Shown here one piece after another: positions 58,957-64,000 of a stretch of 64,000 nt of DNA. Source of the DNA: Streptomyces deccanensis (GTDB lineage: Bacteria > Actinomycetota > Actinomycetes > Streptomycetales > Streptomycetaceae). Location of the stretch: the NCBI RefSeq assembly GCF_022385335.1, contig NZ_CP092431.1:248001-312000 (forward strand), in the 5' to 3' direction. The position numbers and the translations under genes are program-made. Below the pieces are notes generated by a model. That model ran no database searches, was not told where the DNA came from, and saw only the letters and a program-made list of their open reading frames with translations. Position 1 is the first letter of the stretch; each line of letters starts with the position of its first letter.

Positions 58957-61389
58957 GTGCCCACGAACACGGTGGAGCCGCCGCCCGGCCGCACGGACCG
59001 GACTCCTGTGTTCCGCCGCAGGGCGGTCTCCCTTCTCGCCCGGTGGCCGTTCCGGCGAAAACTCAATGTGCTCGTCGTCGCGCCCGTGGCGGTCGTCGGC
59101 ACGCTCCTCGGCGTCGGCGTCACGGGTCAGATCGACCAGGTCCGCGGCGCCGACCGGATCGCCGAACTGGTGCGTGACAGCGAGCAGGTCGCGGCGCTCG
59201 CCAACGACATCCAGGCCGAACACCGGCTGGCACTGCTGCTGTCCGTGCAGTACGAAGCGGCCCGGCCCGGAGCCTCCCAGCCGTCGACGACGGCCTACCG
59301 CGAGGCGCAACAGGCCACCGACGAACGGGCCGCGGCCGTGCGGGCCGCGTTCGGGTCGAGCCTGCCGGCCGAGGAGAAGCAGGCGCTCGAGTACATCGCC
59401 GGCCTGGACTCCCTGCGCGACAAGCTCGCCCGGGACTACGTCCCGGCCGCCAACATCGACCCCGCCTACGCCGCCGCGGTCGGCTACCTCATCGACGGCA
59501 TCGGCCTCGACCGCTTCGCCGCGACCTCGCAGTCCTCGGTGACCAACCTGCTGGACGCCGTACTGCGGGCGGACGCCGCCCACGCGGCCTTCGAGAGCGC
59601 CGTGTTCTCCGCGCAGACCCATGACGCGAACGCCCTCACGGAGTACACGCGCGCCGTCGGCGCCCATGAACTCTTCACCCACCAGTCCGAGCGCTTCGGC
59701 CGTATCGCCGAGCCGAAGCAGGTCCTGCTCATGGGCGGCATCGAGCGCGGGGCCGAACAGAACGCCCTCACCTCCCAGTTCGCGGAACTGCAGGTCGATC
59801 CGGGAGCACTGCAGTCACAGAGCACGGGCGAACTGCGCGAGAAGATCGCCGCCGGAGAGCGGCAGGCCGACACACGCCTCGGCATCACCCGGACCCTGAT
59901 CAGGCAGACCGCGGCGCAGGCCGATGCCCTGTCCGAGAACGCCCTGTACAAGGCGTGGTTGATGCTGGGTCTGGCGTTGCTCGGATTCGCCGCCTGGCTG
60001 GCGTTCTGCGTGCTGGTCCGTCGCTCGGTCGTCCGCCCCCTCATGGCCCTGACCGGTTCCGCCCAGCGGGTCGTCGCGGCCGCGGGCGAGGAACTGGCCC
60101 GCGTCGCGGACGACGAGTCCACCGACACCGCCCCGTTCCGGCCGCAGGCCATCCCGGTCCCGGTCCGCGACGACATCGGCGAACTCGCCGAGGCGTTCAA
60201 TCATGTGCAGGTCACCGCCGCCGCACTGCTGGAGAGGCAGATGCTGAGCCGACGCAACGTCGCCGAGATGTTCGGCAACGTCGGGCGTCGGGTCAGCAAT
60301 CTCACCACCCGCCAACTGTCCCTGATCGACGCCGTGGAACGCGAGGAGACCGACCCCGAACTCCTAGACCGGCTCTACCGCATCGACCACATCGCGGTAC
60401 GGCTCCAGCGCAACGCCGACAGCCTGATGCTGCTCGCCGGGATCCGGGAGACGGACGTCGAGGCCCGGCCGACCACCCTGGCCGACGTCATACGCTCCGG
60501 CCTCGGCCGCATCGAGGGGTTCCAGCGGGTGTCCCTGCGGTCCGAGACGGACATCACCGTCGGGCCCGACATCATCGGCGATCTGACCCTGCTGCTCGCC
60601 GAACTGCTGGAGAACGCCGTCTCGTTCTCCCCGTCCCACACCCCCGTCGAAGTGGTCGTGCGGCCCGGCACCGATGTCACCAAGGACGGCGGCGCGCTGA
60701 TCGAGGTCATCGACCACGGCCTCGGCATGAGCGCGGAACGCCTCGCCGAGGAGAACGCCCGCCTCGTCCGACGGGAACGGCTCGACCTGGTGCCGACCAA
60801 GGTGCTCGGCCTCTTCGTGGTCGGCAGTCTCGCCCGCCACCTCGGTCTTCACGTGACCCTGAGCCGTACACCGGGCGGTGGTGTCACCGGCACCGTCTGG
60901 ATCCCCTCCGAACTCCTGCTGACCATGGGGCCGGACGACGGCACGACGCCCGGGACGGGAGCGGCGCCCGCCACGGGGCACGAGGGGACGGCCCCCGCAC
61001 CCGTACCGGTACCCGCCGCCGTGCCCGTTCCCGAACGGCGGCCGACGATCGTGTCACCCCACAGCGACCTGCCCCGGCGCGTACCGTCCCGCCTCGGCCC
61101 GAACTCCGCCGCCCCCGAGGGGACGTCACCGACGGCCGCCCGTCCACTGCGGCGACGGGTCCGCGGCGCGACGCTCACCGTGACCACCCCGGCGGCCGAC
61201 CGAAGCACCCCCGCGCCGCGCCGGCCGCTGGACGCCGACGCCGTCCGCTCCGAACTCGACGAGTTCGAGGCCGCCGTACGCAGGGCGGAACAGGACGCGA
61301 CCGCGCCCCCGAACGAGACCGGCACCACCGCAACACCGGAATCCCCAGAAGGCCAGAAGGAGACGGGCAGTGACGACGTCGACAGGTGA
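58957..61389 (+). CDS. cvnA: Conservon sensor histidine kinase-like protein
   Basis: 810 residues. A basic N-terminus leads to a first membrane helix (LNVLVVAPVAVVGTLLGVGV), an outer nitrate/nitrite-sensor-like helical domain (about 60-320), a second membrane helix (about 330-350), a HAMP-like linker, a dimerisation segment (LYRIDHIAVRLQRNADSLML) and an ATPase domain (LLLAELLENAVSFSP, IDHGLGMS). The last 160 residues are Pro/Ala/Thr-rich and probably disordered. In known conservons CvnA works with the GTPase CvnD in a membrane signalling complex. GTG start after GAAGGAGG; its 3' end overlaps cvnB by 20 bases. Confidence 0.95.
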   Translation: MPTNTVEPPPGRTDRTPVFRRRAVSLLARWPFRRKLNVLVVAPVAVVGTLLGVGVTGQIDQVRGADRIAELVRDSEQVAALANDIQAEHRLALLLSVQYEAARPGASQPSTTAYREAQQATDERAAAVRAAFGSSLPAEEKQALEYIAGLDSLRDKLARDYVPAANIDPAYAAAVGYLIDGIGLDRFAATSQSSVTNLLDAVLRADAAHAAFESAVFSAQTHDANALTEYTRAVGAHELFTHQSERFGRIAEPKQVLLMGGIERGAEQNALTSQFAELQVDPGALQSQSTGELREKIAAGERQADTRLGITRTLIRQTAAQADALSENALYKAWLMLGLALLGFAAWLAFCVLVRRSVVRPLMALTGSAQRVVAAAGEELARVADDESTDTAPFRPQAIPVPVRDDIGELAEAFNHVQVTAAALLERQMLSRRNVAEMFGNVGRRVSNLTTRQLSLIDAVEREETDPELLDRLYRIDHIAVRLQRNADSLMLLAGIRETDVEARPTTLADVIRSGLGRIEGFQRVSLRSETDITVGPDIIGDLTLLLAELLENAVSFSPSHTPVEVVVRPGTDVTKDGGALIEVIDHGLGMSAERLAEENARLVRRERLDLVPTKVLGLFVVGSLARHLGLHVTLSRTPGGGVTGTVWIPSELLLTMGPDDGTTPGTGAAPATGHEGTAPAPVPVPAAVPVPERRPTIVSPHSDLPRRVPSRLGPNSAAPEGTSPTAARPLRRRVRGATLTVTTPAADRSTPAPRRPLDADAVRSELDEFEAAVRRAEQDATAPPNETGTTATPESPEGQKETGSDDVDR

Positions 61390-61846
61390 CAGCACCTCCG
61401 AACAGGCGAATCCCGCCGACCTGCGAACCGCGGCGGCCGATTTCACCTGGCTGCTCGACCGGTTCGCCACCGATACCGCGGGTGTCGTGGACGCCATCGC
61501 GGTGTCGTCCGACGGACTGCTGATCGCCGTCTCCCAACTACGCGACAGGGCCGACTCCGAGCGGCTCGCCGCGATCGTGTCCGGCGTCACGAGTCTCGCC
61601 GCGGGCGTCTCCGGCAACTACAGCCTGGGCGGCCTCAACAAGGTCATCATCGACCTGGAGGGAGGCCATGTGCTGGTCTCTGCCATCGGCAACGGCGCCG
61701 TACTCGGAGTGGTCGCCTCCAAGGAGGCGAAACTGGGCAACATCGCCTACGAGATGACCCTCTTCGCCAACCGTGCCGGGGCCGCGCTCACCCCGCAACT
61801 GGTGATGGAACTCAAGAACAGCGTCGGCTCCACACCGGCCGGCTGA
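61370..61846 (+). CDS. cvnB: Conservon roadblock/LC7 protein
   Basis: 158 residues of the roadblock/LC7 fold (FTWLLDRFATDTAGVVDAIA, VSSDGLLIAVS, SAIGNGAVLGVVASKEAKLG). Such proteins act as GTPase-regulating partners, here for CvnD. GTG start inside the end of cvnA with AAGGAG upstream. Confidence 0.95.
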   Translation: MTTSTGDSTSEQANPADLRTAAADFTWLLDRFATDTAGVVDAIAVSSDGLLIAVSQLRDRADSERLAAIVSGVTSLAAGVSGNYSLGGLNKVIIDLEGGHVLVSAIGNGAVLGVVASKEAKLGNIAYEMTLFANRAGAALTPQLVMELKNSVGSTPAG

Positions 61847-61875
61847 CCCCCATCCCCGCGAGGCAGGAGGTCGTC

Positions 61876-62322
61876 ATGGCCGACGCTGGACGAGAACCAC
61901 TGGAAGCAGCACAGGACATCACGGGCGGCCCGCCCGAACCGGTCGACCGCGCCCCCGCCGTTCGGCCGTTCCTGCTGACCGCCGGCCGGGTGTCGGGGGC
62001 GGGCAGGGCGGCGCCGATCCCGATCGAGACGCAGATCGTGGCGACCTCGGACGGGCTCTCCGTCCTCGGCACGCTCGCCTTCGAACACCACGACATCGTG
62101 GCCGCCTGCCGGCAGCCGCAGTCCGTGGCGGAACTCGCCGCCCATCTGCGCCTGCACCTCAACGTCGTCCGGGTGCTCGCCGAGGACCTGTGTGCCGCCG
62201 GGCACCTGGCGGTCCACGTGCCCAGCGCCCGGACCGCCCAGGACATCACCGTACTGCGAAGGGTCATCCATGGTCTCCGTGCCGTCCCCGACTCACGGGA
62301 CACGCTCCGTGACAGCGGTTGA
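61876..62322 (+). CDS. cvnC: Conservon DUF742 protein
   Basis: 148 residues of the DUF742 family: VRPFLLTAGRV near the N-terminus and a winged-helix-like part (QPQSVAELAAHLRLHLNVVRVLAEDL) followed by VHVPSARTAQD and LRRVIHGLRAVP. The helix-turn-helix-like region may mediate protein or DNA contact; in conservons its role is in the CvnA-D complex. Its 3' end overlaps cvnD. Confidence 0.94.
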   Translation: MADAGREPLEAAQDITGGPPEPVDRAPAVRPFLLTAGRVSGAGRAAPIPIETQIVATSDGLSVLGTLAFEHHDIVAACRQPQSVAELAAHLRLHLNVVRVLAEDLCAAGHLAVHVPSARTAQDITVLRRVIHGLRAVPDSRDTLRDSG

Positions 62323-62893
62323 GCCGCCGCCCCTGCCGGTCAAGCTGGTCATCGCCGGCGGCTTCGGGGTCGGCAAGACCACCACGGTGGGCTCCATCTC
62401 CGAGATACGGCCGCTCACCACGGAGGCCGCCATCACCGAGGTCGCGGCAGGCGTCGACGACCTCACCCTGACACCCGGCAAGACCACCACCACCGTGGCC
62501 ATGGACTTCGGCTGCATCACTCTCGACCCGACGCTGAAGCTGTATCTGTTCGGGACACCGGGCCAGGACCGCTTCGGATTCATGTGGGACGACGTGGTCG
62601 AAGGCGCGCTCGGCGCACTGGTCATCGTGGACACCCGCCGCCTCGACGACTGCTACGCCGCCGTCGACTACTTCGAGCACAAGCGCATCCCCTTCGCCGT
62701 CGCCGTCAACGCCTTCGACGGGGAGGTCGAACACGACCTGACCGAAGTACGGTGGGCACTGGACATCGCCGAACACGTCCCGCTCGTCGTCTTCGACGCA
62801 CGCAGGACCGGCTCCGTGCGCGACGCCCTCCTGGTCGTGCTCGACGTCGCCCTCACCCGCGCCGAAGCGACCGCGACGACAGCGACGACCTGA
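62270..62893 (+). CDS. cvnD: Conservon small GTPase
   Basis: 207 residues. P-loop GGFGVGKTT, switch region GKTTTTVAMDFG, G3-like LFGTPGQDRF and VAVNAFDG as the base-specificity element (NAFD where NKxD is usual; typical of CvnD). ATG at 62270 lies inside cvnC with GAAGGG upstream, giving a 53-base overlap; GTG at 62309 is the alternative. Acts as the GTP-dependent output or regulator of the CvnA sensor. Confidence 0.94.
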   Translation: MVSVPSPTHGTRSVTAVEPPPLPVKLVIAGGFGVGKTTTVGSISEIRPLTTEAAITEVAAGVDDLTLTPGKTTTTVAMDFGCITLDPTLKLYLFGTPGQDRFGFMWDDVVEGALGALVIVDTRRLDDCYAAVDYFEHKRIPFAVAVNAFDGEVEHDLTEVRWALDIAEHVPLVVFDARRTGSVRDALLVVLDVALTRAEATATTATT

Positions 62894-62944
62894 CTGCCGC
62901 GCCCTGCCTGTGAGCCGCACCGGCCGAGAGGAGCCAGCACCCCC

Positions 62945-63544
62945 ATGTCATGGCGACGATCGAAGACGGGTCCGGACCACCGCCCGCCGATGCGGCTGCA
63001 GCCGTTGACCCGCACCGGGGCACAGCAGATCGAGCACTGGTTCGACCATCCCGAGGTTCGGAGTCGCCTGGGCGGCCGGTCCTGGATCCACCGTCAGCTG
63101 AGCCTGATCGGTCAGGACCCCGGCATCCCCTTCCGCGGCGCGACGGTGCTGCGCTCCCACGGGTGGATCGGGCTGGATCCGGCGGGCACGCCGGTCGCGT
63201 TCGTCCTCGGCGACGTCTACGACCGCTGGGTCCGCTACCACGGCGAAGGCCCCGAGGGCCCCCTCCTGTCCGACACCGACCCCCGGCGCGCCATGGGCCT
63301 GGCGTACGGGGTCGACCCCGAGCGGTGGCGTCGGGGACACGGCCGCTCGGTCCTCCGCGCCGTCCTCGTCCACCCCGACATCGGCGACGTCCAGACGTTC
63401 TTCTGCGGCGTCGAGCCCGACAACCACGCCAGTCGCGACAGCGCCGAAGCCGCCGGCTTCACCCTCGCCGACGTGGAACCGGACCACGAAGGGATGCTCT
63501 ACTACCGCCGCGCCCGCCCAGGTCGATCAACCAGCCCACGCTGA
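62945..63544 (+). CDS. GNAT-family N-acetyltransferase
   Basis: 199 residues. The GNAT fold has the acetyl-CoA binding part GYGVDPERWRRGHGRSVLRAV-like (MGLAYGVDPERWRRGHGR) and the following strand/helix DVQTFFCGVEPDNHASRDSA, where the NxxS pattern is typical. The substrate is unknown. ATG 62990 (MRLQPLTRTG) is a possible later start matching the family. Follows the conservon by 51 bases and may be co-transcribed. Its 3' end overlaps the convergent AraC gene by 18 bases. Confidence 0.82.
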   Translation: MSWRRSKTGPDHRPPMRLQPLTRTGAQQIEHWFDHPEVRSRLGGRSWIHRQLSLIGQDPGIPFRGATVLRSHGWIGLDPAGTPVAFVLGDVYDRWVRYHGEGPEGPLLSDTDPRRAMGLAYGVDPERWRRGHGRSVLRAVLVHPDIGDVQTFFCGVEPDNHASRDSAEAAGFTLADVEPDHEGMLYYRRARPGRSTSPR

Positions 63545-64000
63545 CCCCTGACCGGGCGCCACCGACCCCTCCGCCCCCTCGGCGCGTCCCCGGACCTCGT
63601 TGCGGAAGTCGATCGGGGTGCGGCCGGCGCGTTGCATGAAGAACTTGCTGAACTGGGAGGGCGTGACGAAGCCGAGGTGGTCCGAGATCTGCGCCGCGCT
63701 CTCGTCGCCGTGCGCCAGCAGACGTTTCGCCTCCAGCACGACCCGGCGGTCGATGAACTCCTTCGCGCTGAGCCCCGCGCCCGCCAGGGTCGCCCGGGCG
63801 AGGGTGCGTCCCGAGTAGCCGAGCATGTGGGCGTAGTCCTCGACGCGTCGGGTGGCGGTGAAGTGCCGTTCGACGGCGTCCCGGAAGCGCAGATAGGTCT
63901 CGTCGGGTTCCGACGCCGGGCTGCCGACCGGGACGGTGAGATGGGCCAGCCGCAGCAGGAGCACGGCGAGGAGGTGACGCAGAGCCGCGATGTGCAACTC
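63527..64000 (-). CDS. AraC-family transcriptional regulator (5' end outside window)
   Basis: The last 158 or so residues of an AraC/XylS protein. Two helix-turn-helix units are seen: DYAHMLGYSGRTLARATLAG, then ESAAQISDHLGFVTPSQFSK with the downstream FFMQRAGRTPIDFRNEV signature. The N-terminal ligand domain lies beyond the right edge. Target genes cannot be judged from here. Confidence 0.9.
   Translation of the reverse strand, partial: ELHIAALRHLLAVLLLRLAHLTVPVGSPASEPDETYLRFRDAVERHFTATRRVEDYAHMLGYSGRTLARATLAGAGLSAKEFIDRRVVLEAKRLLAHGDESAAQISDHLGFVTPSQFSKFFMQRAGRTPIDFRNEVRGRAEGAEGSVAPGQGSAWAG

Overview
The window is very GC-rich, has short intergenic gaps, many start/stop overlaps of the ATGA, GTGA and TTGA type, frequent GTG and TTG starts, a four-gene conservon (cvnABCD), iron boxes of the DmdR/IdeR type and a copy of a dispersed Streptomyces-type repeat. 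All of this points to the chromosome of a Streptomyces or close relative. No tRNA, rRNA, CRISPR array, insertion sequence or phage gene was seen. It reads as a mosaic of catabolic and regulatory accessory modules.

1-19718 is a catabolic island. It holds a Rieske oxygenase (cut by the window edge) and a ribose-type ABC importer operon ending in a zinc alcohol dehydrogenase. A TetR regulator sits next to an aldo/keto reductase, followed by a reverse-strand acyl-CoA dehydrogenase / SDR / ThuA-like operon. The forward series is acyl-CoA ligase, histidine phosphatase, thiolase, PDR/VanB-type reductase, fused isobutyryl-CoA mutase (icmF) and 3-hydroxybutyryl-CoA dehydrogenase. Together they could activate a short branched acid, rearrange it to a linear C4 acyl-CoA and split it to acetyl-CoA. 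The reductase is a natural partner for the Rieske oxygenase. The substrate is not known.

19771-26561 is an iron-controlled transport pair. A peptide/nickel-type ABC importer (binding protein, two permeases, one double ATPase) diverges from a MATE exporter, with two iron boxes between them. The linker of the ATPase is encoded by a dispersed repeat. 26722-31490 holds an azoreductase/MarR pair and a PucR regulator diverging from a ferredoxin-reductase/desaturase pair.

31501-43712 is a galactoside/galactonate module: lactonase, PfkB sugar-acid kinase, KDPG-type aldolase, D-galactonate dehydratase, GntR repressor and SDR on the reverse strand; a CUT1 binding protein and two permeases without an ATPase on the forward strand; then a Tat-exported GH2 enzyme and a cellulase-like glycosidase. 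Two AT-rich operator-like blocks with the same sequence sit in the two divergent promoters, which suggests one repressor controls uptake, hydrolysis and oxidation.

43882-46729 holds an unassigned radical-SAM/PLP-enzyme two-gene operon and a small reverse-strand protein. 47174-53025 holds a COG3910-type ATPase, a secreted seven-repeat beta-propeller, and a LysR/FdhF-YdeP-type molybdoenzyme pair. After a gene-poor stretch with a protein remnant come a FHA protein with a membrane Ser/Thr kinase (53738-56076), an endonuclease/exonuclease/phosphatase-fold enzyme, an orphan sugar-type binding lipoprotein diverging from the conservon (57447-62893), a GNAT acetyltransferase and the C-terminal part of an AraC regulator.
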